Source of the DNA: an uncultured Muribaculaceae bacterium
GTDB lineage: Bacteria > Bacteroidota > Bacteroidia > Bacteroidales > Muribaculaceae
Direction: 5' to 3'
DNA length: 52,233 nucleotides
Assembly (NCBI GenBank): GCA_910584525.1
Contig: CAJUAT010000013.1
Location: 1 to 52,233 of the forward strand
Numbering within the stretch: position 1 is the stretch's first letter; each line of letters starts with the position of its first letter. The position numbers and the translations under genes are program-made. The notes under the pieces were generated by a model. The model worked only from the letters and a program-made list of their open reading frames with translations. It was not told where the DNA came from and did not search any database. Positions 1 to 8,708 of the stretch are shown here, one piece after another.

Positions 1-110
1 TTAAAAATCAATCATATAACTGACAAAAATTAATTTTTGTCATCTACTAAAAAAAGACTTTTTATGTTTTTGAAATAAGTTTAAATCACTTCGTAAAATT
101 TATTCATAAA

Positions 111-142
111 TTTGTGTAAAAGCGTGAAAAAGTCTATTTTTG
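111..142 (+). promoter_or_regulatory. Bacteroidota-type promoter for a possible small RNA
   Basis: TTTG at 111-114 and TATTTTTG at 135-142 are separated by 20 nt, an exact fit to the Bacteroidetes primary-sigma consensus. It points rightwards although the next protein gene (315-1577) is on the minus strand, so its product would be a short RNA or an antisense transcript into that gene. The first 110 nt are AT-rich with no gene seen. Confidence 0.55.
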
Positions 143-148
143 TGCCCA

Positions 149-290
149 AGAGACAAGGCGACGATATCGAGAGTCGCCTGTAGCTTGCGAGACAATAGCA
201 GCTTTTAGGTTAGACATAATACTTTTTCGAGAGCGTAGTTAAAACGACTACATAAATCACGAGCCGATTACCGAGAGGTTGTCGGCTCTG
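149..290 (+). ncRNA. candidate structured small RNA
   Basis: Starting about 7 nt after the promoter at 111-142, the interval holds three clean stem-loops. AGGCGAC at 156-162 pairs with GTCGCCT at 173-179. GTAGTT at 235-240 pairs with GACTAC at 246-251. GAGCCGA at 261-267 pairs with TCGGCTC at 282-288, and inside it ACC at 270-272 pairs with GGT at 277-279 around a GNRA-type GAGA tetraloop. No credible reading frame fills the interval. No U-run follows the last hairpin, so the 3' end is uncertain. It does not match any RNA family I recognise. The alternative is a 5' leader or antisense RNA to the permease gene. Confidence 0.35.
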
Positions 291-314
291 AATATATATG
301 TCGTGCAATTGATG

Positions 315-1577
315 TTATTCGTAGCGGAGGGTTTCGGCAGGGGAAATTTTGGCGACGATCCAGGAGGGGAGGATCAGGCAGAGATATACGGTGAGGACCA
401 CGCCGGCGTTGAGGAAGACGACCTGCTGCCAGCTCACCTGTACGGGCACGAAGTCGATGTAATAGCTTTCGGGGTCGAGCTTCAGGAAATGGTATCGGTC
501 CTGGAGCCAGAGCAGGAGAAGCATCAGGCCATTGCCGACGGCGAGGCCGAGGATGGTGATTTTGAGCGCAAGATATATGAAAATCCTGCGCACCTTGGCG
601 GCCGGGGCGCCGAGAGCCCGCATAAGCCCTATGAACCGTTTCTTGTCGAGGATGATAATCAGCAGCCCCGATATCAGGGTTACTATCGCCACGAATGTCA
701 TCAGAGCAATCACTACCGACACATTAGTGTCGAGCATGCCGAGCCATTGGAAATAACCGGCACCCTGATGCAGGGCATTGTCGGTGCGTACCGGCTTGAA
801 AATGGTTCCGTCGGCGAGCGCCTTCACAAGTATGGCGTCGAGTTGCTGCGAATAAGCGCCTATGTTGTTGAAATCGTCGGTATGCACGGCGATGGATGTT
901 CCCTGGTCGGCATTGAGATTGCCCAGCTTCTGGATGAGCCGCAGCGATCCGTAGGCGTAAACCTTGTCGTAGGCTTCGAAATGGGTGTTGAAAATGCCGG
1001 CCACCACCAGGGGACGCACCCTGACTTCATCGGTGATGAAATAAGTGTCGATTCTGTCGCCGGTCTTGAGGCCGAGGGCTCTTGCCGACTTCTCCGAGAT
1101 TAGAATGCGGTTGTCGCTGTCGCCTTTTGACCAGTCGGGCATGGAGCCCTCCACGAGACTTGCAGTCAGAAGGTCGCGGATTCCTTTCCCTTCGAGGCTC
1201 TTGAAATATATTCCCTGGAAGTCGGACTGAGTCTTGAAAATCGCGGGCATGGATGCCTGCAGGCTGTAATCGGCCACAAAGGGGGTGTCGTCGAGCAGAC
1301 TGCGCATGGAAGGGGAGAGGGAGATGATGTTGTCGTCGGTCTCGGAGGGTATGGTATATATTGAGATGTGGGAGTTGAAGCCGGTGACCTTGGCTGTTAT
1401 TTCCCTTTTGAACCCGGCAACGATAGCGAGAGCAGCGAGCATCACGGCCACGGCCAGAGCCACGGCGGCCACCGCAACCTTGATGGCCGGTGCTCCTCCC
1501 CGACGCATCCCCGGCGACAGACGACTCGCGATATATAAGTAACTGTTCAAGATTTTTTTCACTCTTATAGAATGCAA
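315..1577 (-). CDS. FtsX-like ABC transporter permease (LolC/LolE type)
   Basis: A 420-residue inner-membrane protein with the FtsX/MacB permease layout: a short cytoplasmic N-terminus, a first membrane segment at about residues 32-55, a large periplasmic domain to about 275, then three membrane segments (about 280-310, 330-355, 385-410). Family members pair with an ATPase and extract lipoproteins or drive periplasmic remodelling; LolC/LolE-like proteins move lipoproteins out of the inner membrane. No ATPase gene lies beside it here, so the partner is encoded elsewhere. The start at 1577 gives a basic N-terminus (MHSIRVKKIL) right before the first membrane segment. It is divergent from the gcv operon, about 100 nt away. 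The family call is firm; the substrate is inference. Confidence 0.85.
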   Translation of the reverse strand: MHSIRVKKILNSYLYIASRLSPGMRRGGAPAIKVAVAAVALAVAVMLAALAIVAGFKREITAKVTGFNSHISIYTIPSETDDNIISLSPSMRSLLDDTPFVADYSLQASMPAIFKTQSDFQGIYFKSLEGKGIRDLLTASLVEGSMPDWSKGDSDNRILISEKSARALGLKTGDRIDTYFITDEVRVRPLVVAGIFNTHFEAYDKVYAYGSLRLIQKLGNLNADQGTSIAVHTDDFNNIGAYSQQLDAILVKALADGTIFKPVRTDNALHQGAGYFQWLGMLDTNVSVVIALMTFVAIVTLISGLLIIILDKKRFIGLMRALGAPAAKVRRIFIYLALKITILGLAVGNGLMLLLLWLQDRYHFLKLDPESYYIDFVPVQVSWQQVVFLNAGVVLTVYLCLILPSWIVAKISPAETLRYE

Positions 1578-1600
1578 AATTAAAAAATTATACTGAAATA

Positions 1601-1632
1601 TTTGGAAAGGTTCGGGGCAAATATTAATTTTG
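1601..1632 (+). promoter_or_regulatory. promoter of the glycine cleavage operon
   Basis: TTTG at 1601-1604, a 20-nt spacer and TAATTTTG at 1625-1632 fit the Bacteroidetes consensus. Predicted transcription begins near 1639, so an upstream in-frame TTG at 1630 cannot be the gcvT start; this fixes the start at ATG 1678. The short leader leaves no room for a glycine riboswitch. Confidence 0.7.
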
Positions 1633-1677
1633 GACTTTCAGGTGAGGAACCTGGGTAATCTAATATCAAACAAGAAC

Positions 1678-2781
1678 ATGGAGCAGAAGGAAGTAGAGAT
1701 CAAAGAGACGTGTCTGCATGGCAGGCACAAGGATCTTGGAGCACAGATGTCGCCGTTTGCCGGCTACGACATGCCTATACAGTACAAAGGAATCGCCGAG
1801 GAGCACAATGCCGTCCGTCATGAGGTGGGAGTGTTCGACGTCAGCCATATGGGCGAGGTAAGGGTGAAAGGTCCTGAAGCCGAGAAGTACGTGAACCATA
1901 TATTCGTCAACGATGTGCGCGGGGCCGCTCCCGGGCAGATCTTCTACGGCATGATGTGCTACGAAAACGGCGGTACCGTCGACGACCTCCTTGTATATAA
2001 GGTCAGCGACAACGAGTTCTTCCTCGTGATCAACGCCGCCAATATCGACAAGGATGTTGCATGGATCAAGCAGAATGCCGAAGGTTACGATGTGGTGGTA
2101 ATCGACGAGAGTCCGCGTTACGGCGAGGTGGCCGTGCAGGGACCCAAGGCCGAGGAAACCGTGGAGAAAGTGCTCGGCATTCCTGTAAAGGATATCAAGT
2201 TCTACAATTTCGCCACGTTAGAGCGCGACGGCGAGGAGATTATCGTGAGCCGCACAGGCTACACGGGCGAGGATGGTTTCGAGATTTACGGCAGCGATGC
2301 CTACACTCAGAAAGTGTGGGATGCGCTGATGGAGGCAGGAGTGGCTCCCTGTGGACTGGGGTGCCGCGACACGCTCCGTTTCGAGGTGGGTCTCCCGCTC
2401 TACGGAGATGAGCTCAGCGCCGACATTACCCCGATAGAGGCCAGCCTCAGCATGTTTGTGAAGCTCGACAAACCGGAGTTCATCGGCAAGGAGGCACTGG
2501 CAGCCCAGAAAGCCGAAGGCGTAAAGCGCCGCATCATCGGCCTTGAGCTTGACGGCAACGCCATTCCGCGTCACGGTTATCCCGTGGAAGTGGACGGTAA
2601 GCAGGTAGGCGAGATCACCACAGGTTACCGCAGCATCTCTACCGGCAAGTCGGTGGCCATGGCTATGGTTGACAAGCCTTACGACAAGTTGGGCACCAAG
2701 GTGGAGGTACGCATCCGCAAGAAGACATTCCCCGCAACCGTGGTGAAGAAGAAATTCTACGACAAAAACTACAAAAAATAA
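1678..2781 (+). CDS. gcvT: aminomethyltransferase, glycine cleavage T-protein
   Basis: 367 residues, normal for GcvT. It releases ammonia from the aminomethyl group on lipoylated GcvH and transfers the methylene to tetrahydrofolate. Visible family motifs are GGTVDDLLVYK with the catalytic Asp at about 102, RTGYTGEDGFEIYG in the folate-binding half, and a C-terminal barrel ending in a Lys-rich tail. First gene of a run gcvT-gcvH-gcvPA-gcvPB-lpdA that supplies every protein of the complex, so function is secure. The start at 1678 (MEQKEVEIKE) lies about 38 nt after the predicted transcription start. The stop codon is followed at once by a 7-bp tandem repeat. Confidence 0.96.
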   Translation: MEQKEVEIKETCLHGRHKDLGAQMSPFAGYDMPIQYKGIAEEHNAVRHEVGVFDVSHMGEVRVKGPEAEKYVNHIFVNDVRGAAPGQIFYGMMCYENGGTVDDLLVYKVSDNEFFLVINAANIDKDVAWIKQNAEGYDVVVIDESPRYGEVAVQGPKAEETVEKVLGIPVKDIKFYNFATLERDGEEIIVSRTGYTGEDGFEIYGSDAYTQKVWDALMEAGVAPCGLGCRDTLRFEVGLPLYGDELSADITPIEASLSMFVKLDKPEFIGKEALAAQKAEGVKRRIIGLELDGNAIPRHGYPVEVDGKQVGEITTGYRSISTGKSVAMAMVDKPYDKLGTKVEVRIRKKTFPATVVKKKFYDKNYKK

Positions 2782-2802
2782 GTCAGAAGTCAGAAGTCAG
2801 AA
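2782..2802 (+). repeat. 7-bp tandem repeat, three copies
   Basis: GTCAGAA occurs three times without interruption, beginning on the base after the gcvT stop codon, followed by an A-rich stretch to gcvH at 2836. It belongs to a set of short intergenic tandem repeats in this window that begin at or near stop codons. Confidence 0.85.
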
Positions 2803-2835
2803 GTAATAAGTAAGAAAATAAAAAAATACCAAGAT

Positions 2836-3219
2836 ATGAGCACAGTAAAGGAAGACGTGCGCTATGCAGAGTCGCACGAGTGGGTAAAGGTAGAAGGCGA
2901 CATCGCCGTGATAGGAATCTCAGACTACGCACAGCACGCCCTTGGCGACATAGTGTACGTAGACATGCCTGAGGAGGGCGACGAGATAGAGGCAGGCGAC
3001 GTGTTCGGCGCCGTAGAGTCGGTGAAGGCAGCCAGCGACCTTATCTGCCCCGTGAGCGGAGAAGTGGTGGCCGTCAACGAAGACCTCGAGGATTCCCCCG
3101 AACTCATCAACAAGGATGCTTTCGAGACATGGATTATCAAGGTACGCATGAGCGACGCCTCCCAGGTGGATGCCCTGCTGGATGCCGCCGCCTACGCTAA
3201 ACTTTGCGAAGATGAGTAA
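2836..3219 (+). CDS. gcvH: glycine cleavage H-protein
   Basis: 127 residues, the standard size. H-protein is the lipoyl shuttle carrying the aminomethyl group from P-protein to T-protein and electrons to the dihydrolipoyl dehydrogenase. The lipoylation site is visible as ESVKAAS with the modified Lys at 64, inside the biotinyl/lipoyl fold, and HEWVKVEGD near the N-terminus is a family signature. Its last eight bases overlap the gcvPA start, implying translational coupling. No odd features. Confidence 0.97.
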   Translation: MSTVKEDVRYAESHEWVKVEGDIAVIGISDYAQHALGDIVYVDMPEEGDEIEAGDVFGAVESVKAASDLICPVSGEVVAVNEDLEDSPELINKDAFETWIIKVRMSDASQVDALLDAAAYAKLCEDE

Positions 3220-4540
3220 CAGATATATACCCCACACCGACGAGGACATCCGCAGGATGCTCGACAAAATCGGTGTCGGAAGTGTCGACGAGCTCTACTC
3301 CGACGTCCCGGAGGAAGTGCTCTTCCGTGGCGAGTACGACCTGCCTGAGGGTATGTCGGAAACGGAGCTGCGGGAATATTTCACGAACTTAGGCAAGAAG
3401 AACGAGCAGCTTACGGTGTTCGCCGGCCATGGCGCCTACGACCATTACAGTCCGTCGGTGATTCCTCACCTTCTGGAACGCAGCGAGTTCTATACCGCCT
3501 ATACTCCCTATCAGCCGGAGATATCCCAGGGTACGCTGCAGTACATCTTCGAATATCAGTCGATGATATCGGAGCTTACGGGCATGGAGTCGAGCAATGC
3601 GTCGATGTACGACGGCGCCACGGCAGCTGCCGAGTCGATGTTCATGATGGTGGCGTCGGCACGCAAGAAGAACCGCGTTCTGGTGTCGTCGACACTTCTC
3701 GAGAGCGTGCGCAAGGTGATAGCCACGTATATGAAATTCCATGGCGTGGAGCTCACCGAGCTTCCCGAGAAGGAGGGAGAGACCGACTTCACGGCGATGG
3801 CTGAAGAGCTTGCCAAAGGGGATGTTGCCGGAGTGATGGTACCGTCGGTCAACCGCTACGGCATCATCGAGAATCTTGAAGGTGTAGCCGAGAAGGTACA
3901 TGGCGCGAAGGCGTCGCTGGCCATCTATTGCGATCCGTCGGCACTGGCGGTGCTGAAGACGCCGGGCGAGTGGGGTGCCGACATAGCGTGCGGCGACGGC
4001 CAGACGCTCGGTATGCCCTTGCAGTTCGGCGGCCCGTACCTCGGGTTCATAGCCTGCCGCAAGGATATGCTGCGCAAGATGCCGGGTCGCGTAGTGGGCG
4101 CTACGACCGACCGCAACGGCAAGCGCTGCTACGTGCTCACACTGCAGGCCCGCGAACAGCACATACGTCGCCAGAAAGCTACCAGCAACATATGCTCCAA
4201 CCAGAGCCTGATGGCCCTCTACGCCACAATTTACGTGGCCCTCATGGGTCCGCAGGGTCTCCGCGACGTAAACCGACTCAGCTGCGACGGCGCTCATTAT
4301 CTCTATGACCGCCTGATCGAGTCGGGTAAATTCTCCAAGGTTTACGACAAGCCCTTCCTCAAGGAGTTTGTAGTGAAGACCGACCTCGATACCGCCGCCA
4401 TGGCCGCAAGGCTGCGCCGCAACGGTATGATGGGAGGCGTGGAGATTGCCCCCGGCGTGCTCGAGTTCGCCGTGACCGAGAAAAGAACCAAAGAACAGAT
4501 TGACCGTCTGATAACCGTAATGCTGGAGGAAGAGAAATGA
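3212..4540 (+). CDS. gcvPA: glycine dehydrogenase (decarboxylating) subunit 1
   Basis: 442 residues, the alpha half of a split P-protein. With GcvPB it forms the PLP enzyme that decarboxylates glycine and loads the aminomethyl group onto GcvH. Family features are the N-terminal YIPHTDEDIRRML, the GAYDHYSPSVIPHL segment and QTLGMPLQFGGPYLGF. The PLP lysine is not here but in subunit 2. ATG 3212 is preferred over an upstream in-frame start at 3170, which lies deep inside gcvH; 3212 gives the usual N-terminus and an 8-nt overlap with gcvH. It overlaps gcvPB by 4 nt (ATGA). Confidence 0.96.
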   Translation: MSNRYIPHTDEDIRRMLDKIGVGSVDELYSDVPEEVLFRGEYDLPEGMSETELREYFTNLGKKNEQLTVFAGHGAYDHYSPSVIPHLLERSEFYTAYTPYQPEISQGTLQYIFEYQSMISELTGMESSNASMYDGATAAAESMFMMVASARKKNRVLVSSTLLESVRKVIATYMKFHGVELTELPEKEGETDFTAMAEELAKGDVAGVMVPSVNRYGIIENLEGVAEKVHGAKASLAIYCDPSALAVLKTPGEWGADIACGDGQTLGMPLQFGGPYLGFIACRKDMLRKMPGRVVGATTDRNGKRCYVLTLQAREQHIRRQKATSNICSNQSLMALYATIYVALMGPQGLRDVNRLSCDGAHYLYDRLIESGKFSKVYDKPFLKEFVVKTDLDTAAMAARLRRNGMMGGVEIAPGVLEFAVTEKRTKEQIDRLITVMLEEEK

Positions 4541-6000
4541 AGGAATACGACAAACTGATATTCGAGATTTCGAAGCCGGGCCGCAAGGGATATCAGTTAC
4601 CGGCCGACAAATATGGCGTAGACGGCATGTCGGCGATACCGGCAGGCCTGATGCGCGGGGAAGCTCCCGAGCTTCCGGAGGTGAGCGAACTCGATGTGGT
4701 GCGCCATTATACAAACCTTTCCAACAAGAACTTCGGAGTAGACACCGGCTTCTATCCGTTGGGGAGCTGTACGATGAAGTACAATCCCAAGATCAACGAA
4801 GAGTTGGCGTCGCTGCCGGCCTTCGCGGGCCTTCACCCGTTGCAGGATGTGAAGAGCGTACAGGGGGCACTGCAGCTCTACTATGAGCTGCAGCAGGCAT
4901 TGTCGAGCCTCGCCGGCCTGAAGGAGTTCACCCTCAATCCGTATGCCGGCGCCCATGGCGAGCTCACGGGTCTGATGGTGATGCGTCAGTACCACAAGCT
5001 GCGTGGCGACGACAAGCGTACCAAGGTAATAGTGCCCGACACGGCCCACGGCACCAACCCGGCATCGGCCATGGTGGCCGGCCTCGAGGTGGTGGAGGTG
5101 AAGTCGCGTCCAAACGGCAGCATAGATATCGAAGACCTCAAGCCGCTGCTCGACGATACCGTGGCCGGTATCATGATGACCAATCCCAACACGCTGGGAA
5201 TGTTCGAGACCGAGATTATGGAGATAGCCTCTCTGGTTCATGAGGCTGGCGGCCTTCTCTACTACGACGGTGCCAACCTGAACCCGATGCTCGGCAAGGT
5301 ACGTCCCGGCGACATGGGCTTCGACATCATGCACATCAACCTTCACAAGACCTTCTCGACGCCTCACGGCGGCGGCGGACCCGGTTCGGGCCCCGTGGGA
5401 GTGAGCGAGCGGCTTGTGGACCTGCTCCCCACGCCCCGCGTGGTGAAGCTCGACGACGGCTCTTTCGACGTGGTGTACAACGGCGACGAAAGCCTCGGCA
5501 GCGTCTCTACATTCTTCGGCAACTTCGGCGTGATGATGAAGGCATATGCCTACATCCTGAGCCTTGGCCGCGACAACATCAAGAATGTAGGACCCATGGC
5601 CACTCTCAACGCCAACTATATCAAGGAGAGTCTGCGCGACCTCTACAAGCTGCCTGTGGAAGGACCGTGCAAGCATGAGTTCGTGTTCGACGGCCTCGCC
5701 GACAAGAGCACCGGCGTCACCACCCTCAACGTGGCCAAACGCCTTCTCGACTTCGGCTTCCATGCTCCCACCATCTATTTTCCGCTTCTCTTCCATGAGT
5801 CGCTGATGATAGAGCCCACGGAGACGGAGAGCCTCGAGACGCTCGACGAGTTCATCGACGTGATGCGCAAGGTAGCCATCGAGGCCAGGGAGAATCCCGA
5901 GCTTGTCAAGGAGGCGCCGGTGACGACGGCCATCTCTCATCCCGACGAGACGGGAGCCGCCAAGAACCCGATATTGTCGTACAAAGCCATGAAGGCGTAA
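4537..6000 (+). CDS. gcvPB: glycine dehydrogenase (decarboxylating) subunit 2
   Basis: 487 residues, the beta half of the split P-protein carrying the cofactor site. The PLP lysine is in NLHKTFSTPHGGGGPGSGP, Lys271, followed by the glycine-rich loop typical of P-protein. Other conserved blocks are GSCTMKYNP near 77-84 and DTAHGTNPASA near 168-178. Start ATG 4537 overlaps the gcvPA stop, as expected for subunits made in equal amounts. The split P-protein is common in Bacteroidota and Firmicutes, whereas E. coli has one fused chain. Confidence 0.97.
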   Translation: MKEYDKLIFEISKPGRKGYQLPADKYGVDGMSAIPAGLMRGEAPELPEVSELDVVRHYTNLSNKNFGVDTGFYPLGSCTMKYNPKINEELASLPAFAGLHPLQDVKSVQGALQLYYELQQALSSLAGLKEFTLNPYAGAHGELTGLMVMRQYHKLRGDDKRTKVIVPDTAHGTNPASAMVAGLEVVEVKSRPNGSIDIEDLKPLLDDTVAGIMMTNPNTLGMFETEIMEIASLVHEAGGLLYYDGANLNPMLGKVRPGDMGFDIMHINLHKTFSTPHGGGGPGSGPVGVSERLVDLLPTPRVVKLDDGSFDVVYNGDESLGSVSTFFGNFGVMMKAYAYILSLGRDNIKNVGPMATLNANYIKESLRDLYKLPVEGPCKHEFVFDGLADKSTGVTTLNVAKRLLDFGFHAPTIYFPLLFHESLMIEPTETESLETLDEFIDVMRKVAIEARENPELVKEAPVTTAISHPDETGAAKNPILSYKAMKA

Positions 6001-6011
6001 CAGCTGACAGG

Positions 6012-7367
6012 ATGCATAGTGACATAATCATCATAGGAGCGGGCCCCGGGGGCTATGAGACAGCCCTCGAGGCCGCTGCCCATGGCCTGTCGGTGACGCT
6101 TGTCAACGGCGGGCGTCTCGGCGGCACGTGCCTCAACGAAGGTTGCATCCCCACCAAGTGCATGGTGAAGGATGCCGCCGTGCTCACCACTCTGAAAGAG
6201 GCCGGCGAATATGCCGCCTGCAATGTGGCCTACGACGTCGACTTCAATAAGGTGATAGCGCGTCGCGAGGCCGTGGTGGACCAGCTGCGTGCCGGCGTGG
6301 AGTCGCTGCTCGCCAAGGCGAAGGTCAACGTGGTGGAGGGTATGGCAACGTTCAAGAACAGCACCACGGTCACCGTCAACGGAGAGGATTATGACGCCGA
6401 CAACATCATCATAGCCACAGGCAGCCATTCGCGGTCGCTTCCCATCCCGGGAGCCTCCGAGGAGTGGGTGCTCGACTCGTCGAAGATTCTGGCCATGGAG
6501 TCGGTTCCCGAGAGTCTTGTGGTGATAGGCGGTGGCGTCATCGGCATAGAGTTCGCCTCGGTATTCGCCGCTTTCGGCACGAAAGTTACCGTGGTGGAAT
6601 ACATGAAGCAGATACTTCCTCCTTTCGACAGCGACATAGCCAAGCGTCTCAAGCAGGCCTTGTCGAAGCGCGGTGTGGAGATTGTGACAGGCGCGGCTGT
6701 GACGCGTCTCGAACAGAACCCCGACTACAGTGTCAAGGTAGTTTACGAGCAGAAAGGAAAGGAACAGGAGCTTACGGCCACGAATGTGCTGATGGCTGTC
6801 GGCCGCGGTCCCAATGTGGATGGCCTCTGTCTGGAGAATGCCGGCGTTGACTTCTCGCCGAAAGGGATATGCGTCGACGACAACTATCGCACTAATGTTC
6901 CCAACATCTATGCCATAGGCGACGTGAATGCCAGAATGATGCTGGCCCATGTAGCTACGGCTCAGGGAAAGCGCGCGCTGAACCATATCCTTGGTAAGAG
7001 CGACAACCTCGACTTCGGTATCGTGCCCTCAGCAGTGTTCTCGAATCCGGAGTGCGGCATGGCCGGACTCACCGAGGAGCAGTGCAAAGCCAAGGGTATG
7101 GAGGTAGTCAGCGGCAAGGGCTTCTACCGCGCCAACGGCAAGGCGCTCGCCATGGGAGAGTCGGAAGGCCTCTGCAAGCTGATATTCGACAAGGGTTCGA
7201 TGCGGCTCGTGGGTGCTCATATCATAGGCGCCGAGGCCGCCATTCTTGCCCAGCAGTGTGCCGACATGATGGCCGCCGGTATGACACGCGACGCCATCCT
7301 CGACCTCGTGTTCGGTCATCCCACCCTCGCCGAGGTCATTCTCGCCGCTGCGGCTAACGCTAAATAA
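6012..7367 (+). CDS. lpdA: dihydrolipoyl dehydrogenase (L-protein)
   Basis: 451 residues. This FAD enzyme reoxidises the dihydrolipoyl arm of GcvH with NAD+. Visible features are the FAD motif GAGPGG (9-14), the redox disulfide GGTCLNEGCIPTKC with Cys40 and Cys45, a second dinucleotide motif GGGVIGIEFASVF for NAD+, and the C-terminal HPTLAE with the catalytic His436-Glu441 pair. It sits 11 nt after gcvPB, so it is the dedicated L-protein, although it could also serve 2-oxoacid dehydrogenases encoded elsewhere. Confidence 0.96.
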   Translation: MHSDIIIIGAGPGGYETALEAAAHGLSVTLVNGGRLGGTCLNEGCIPTKCMVKDAAVLTTLKEAGEYAACNVAYDVDFNKVIARREAVVDQLRAGVESLLAKAKVNVVEGMATFKNSTTVTVNGEDYDADNIIIATGSHSRSLPIPGASEEWVLDSSKILAMESVPESLVVIGGGVIGIEFASVFAAFGTKVTVVEYMKQILPPFDSDIAKRLKQALSKRGVEIVTGAAVTRLEQNPDYSVKVVYEQKGKEQELTATNVLMAVGRGPNVDGLCLENAGVDFSPKGICVDDNYRTNVPNIYAIGDVNARMMLAHVATAQGKRALNHILGKSDNLDFGIVPSAVFSNPECGMAGLTEEQCKAKGMEVVSGKGFYRANGKALAMGESEGLCKLIFDKGSMRLVGAHIIGAEAAILAQQCADMMAAGMTRDAILDLVFGHPTLAEVILAAAANAK

Positions 7368-7373
7368 TCTTTT

Positions 7374-7997
7374 ATGGCAGATATTATAGAACGGTATTTC
7401 CCCGATCTATCTCAGATACAGAAGGAGCAATTCGACAGGATGCTCCTTCTTTATCCTGAGTGGAATGCGAAAATCAATGTCATCTCGCGCAAGGATATAG
7501 AGAATCTGGAGGTAAACCATCTTCTTCATGCGTTGGCCATCGCGAAGTATATCACCTTCACTCCGGGGAGCAGGGTCATGGACTTCGGCACCGGGGGAGG
7601 GATACCTGGCCTGCAGCTGGCGGTGATGAATCCGGAGAGCCGCTTTCTGCTTGTGGACCGTACGGCCAAGAAGTTGAAGGTGGCTGAGAACATAGCCCGT
7701 GAATGCGGACTGACAAATGTGGAGTTCCGGCATGGGGATGTGGCCGAGGTAAAGGAGAAGTTCGATTTCGTGGTCAGCCGGGCTGTGATGCCCCAGACCG
7801 AGCTGGCGAAGATTTGCCGTAAAAATATCTCGCGGACGCAGAACAATGCGTTGCCCAACGGCCTTATAACCTTGAAGGGTGGCGACCTCGACGCCGACCT
7901 CGGGTCGCTGAAACAGCTCAGCGAGGAGGTGCCCGTGTCGCAGTGGTTTGCCGAACCTTTCTTTGAAACAAAGAAACTTGTATATACACCATTATGA
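7374..7997 (+). CDS. rsmG: 16S rRNA (guanine527-N7)-methyltransferase
   Basis: 207 residues, the normal RsmG (GidB) size. It methylates N7 of G527 in the 530 loop of 16S rRNA using S-adenosylmethionine; loss is known to give low-level streptomycin resistance in other bacteria. The SAM-binding motif MDFGTGGGIPGLQLA is at about 69-83 and VVSRAVMP follows in the catalytic region. It lies 6 nt after lpdA, so it appears to be read from the gcv promoter, possibly because both use or supply one-carbon units (inference). Confidence 0.95.
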   Translation: MADIIERYFPDLSQIQKEQFDRMLLLYPEWNAKINVISRKDIENLEVNHLLHALAIAKYITFTPGSRVMDFGTGGGIPGLQLAVMNPESRFLLVDRTAKKLKVAENIARECGLTNVEFRHGDVAEVKEKFDFVVSRAVMPQTELAKICRKNISRTQNNALPNGLITLKGGDLDADLGSLKQLSEEVPVSQWFAEPFFETKKLVYTPL

Positions 7998-8001
7998 AGG
8001 T

Positions 8002-8643
8002 ATGAAGGTTATAAAATTTGGATTCTCGCTGTTCGGCATCAACACGTATGTGGTTGTTGACGAGCCTACGAAGAGTTGCGCGGTGATAGACCCGGGGATG
8101 ATCGACCGTGAAGAGGAAGAGGCACTTACGGGCTATATATCGCGTAACGGGCTGAAGGTGACACATGTGATCAATACCCATCTGCATGTGGATCATGCCA
8201 TAGGCGACAAGTATGTGTCGGAGCTCTTCAAGGTGCCGGTCGTGGGTCATAAGGCCGACGAGCCGCTTGGGGAGCGTATACAGCAGCAGGCCACGATGTT
8301 CGGCATGGCGGAGAGGGTTGAGGCAGTGTCGCTCAACAGCTATCTGGATGATGGCGACGAGGTGAAGGTCGGCGACGGGAGGCTGATGGTGCTCCACGTG
8401 CCGGGACATTCGCCGGGCAGCATCGCCCTCTACGACCCTGACGGAAAGTTCGTGATCACCGGCGACGCTCTCTTCGCCGGCTCTGTGGGGCGTACCGATC
8501 TCCCCGGCGGCAACTACAGCCAGCTCATTAAGGCCGTGAAGGATAAACTCCTTACACTTCCCGACAACACCGCCGTATATCCCGGCCATGGACCGGCCAC
8601 CACCATCGGCCAGGAGAAAAAGTATAATCCATTCCTGCACTGA
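8002..8643 (+). CDS. metallo-beta-lactamase-fold hydrolase, glyoxalase II-like
   Basis: 213 residues. The zinc motif THLHVDH (59-65) and the later HVPGHSPGS, GDALFAGSVGRTD and YPGHGP blocks are those of the small glyoxalase II-like (YcbL type) subgroup, which hydrolyses thioesters such as S-lactoylglutathione in characterised members. The true substrate is unknown, and Bacteroidales generally lack glutathione. ATG 8002 is chosen over an upstream in-frame start at 7948 inside rsmG, because MKVIKFGFSLFGINTYVV is the usual N-terminus and lies just after the rsmG stop. Last gene of the gcv operon. Confidence 0.85.
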   Translation: MKVIKFGFSLFGINTYVVVDEPTKSCAVIDPGMIDREEEEALTGYISRNGLKVTHVINTHLHVDHAIGDKYVSELFKVPVVGHKADEPLGERIQQQATMFGMAERVEAVSLNSYLDDGDEVKVGDGRLMVLHVPGHSPGSIALYDPDGKFVITGDALFAGSVGRTDLPGGNYSQLIKAVKDKLLTLPDNTAVYPGHGPATTIGQEKKYNPFLH

Positions 8644-8658
8644 TTTTTATCCTGCAAT

Positions 8659-8689
8659 TTTGATAATCGCGGATTATTGAGTACTTTTG
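8659..8689 (+). promoter_or_regulatory. promoter of the DUF3127 gene
   Basis: TTTG at 8659-8662, a 19-nt spacer and TACTTTTG at 8682-8689 fit the Bacteroidetes consensus. Predicted transcription starts only about 10-13 nt before ATG 8709, so the leader is very short. Confidence 0.65.
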
Positions 8690-8708
8690 TAGAAAAATTA
8701 TAGAAAGC

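Noticed and set aside
225..243. On the minus strand AACTACGCTCTC resembles the tmRNA tag coding region of Bacteroidetes (NYAL...).
   Set aside because: The frame does not continue to an Ala-Ala stop, and no tRNA-Ala-like ends are found nearby; taken as coincidence.
1630..1677. In-frame TTG start extending gcvT by 16 codons.
   Set aside because: It overlaps the promoter -7 box, before the predicted transcription start.
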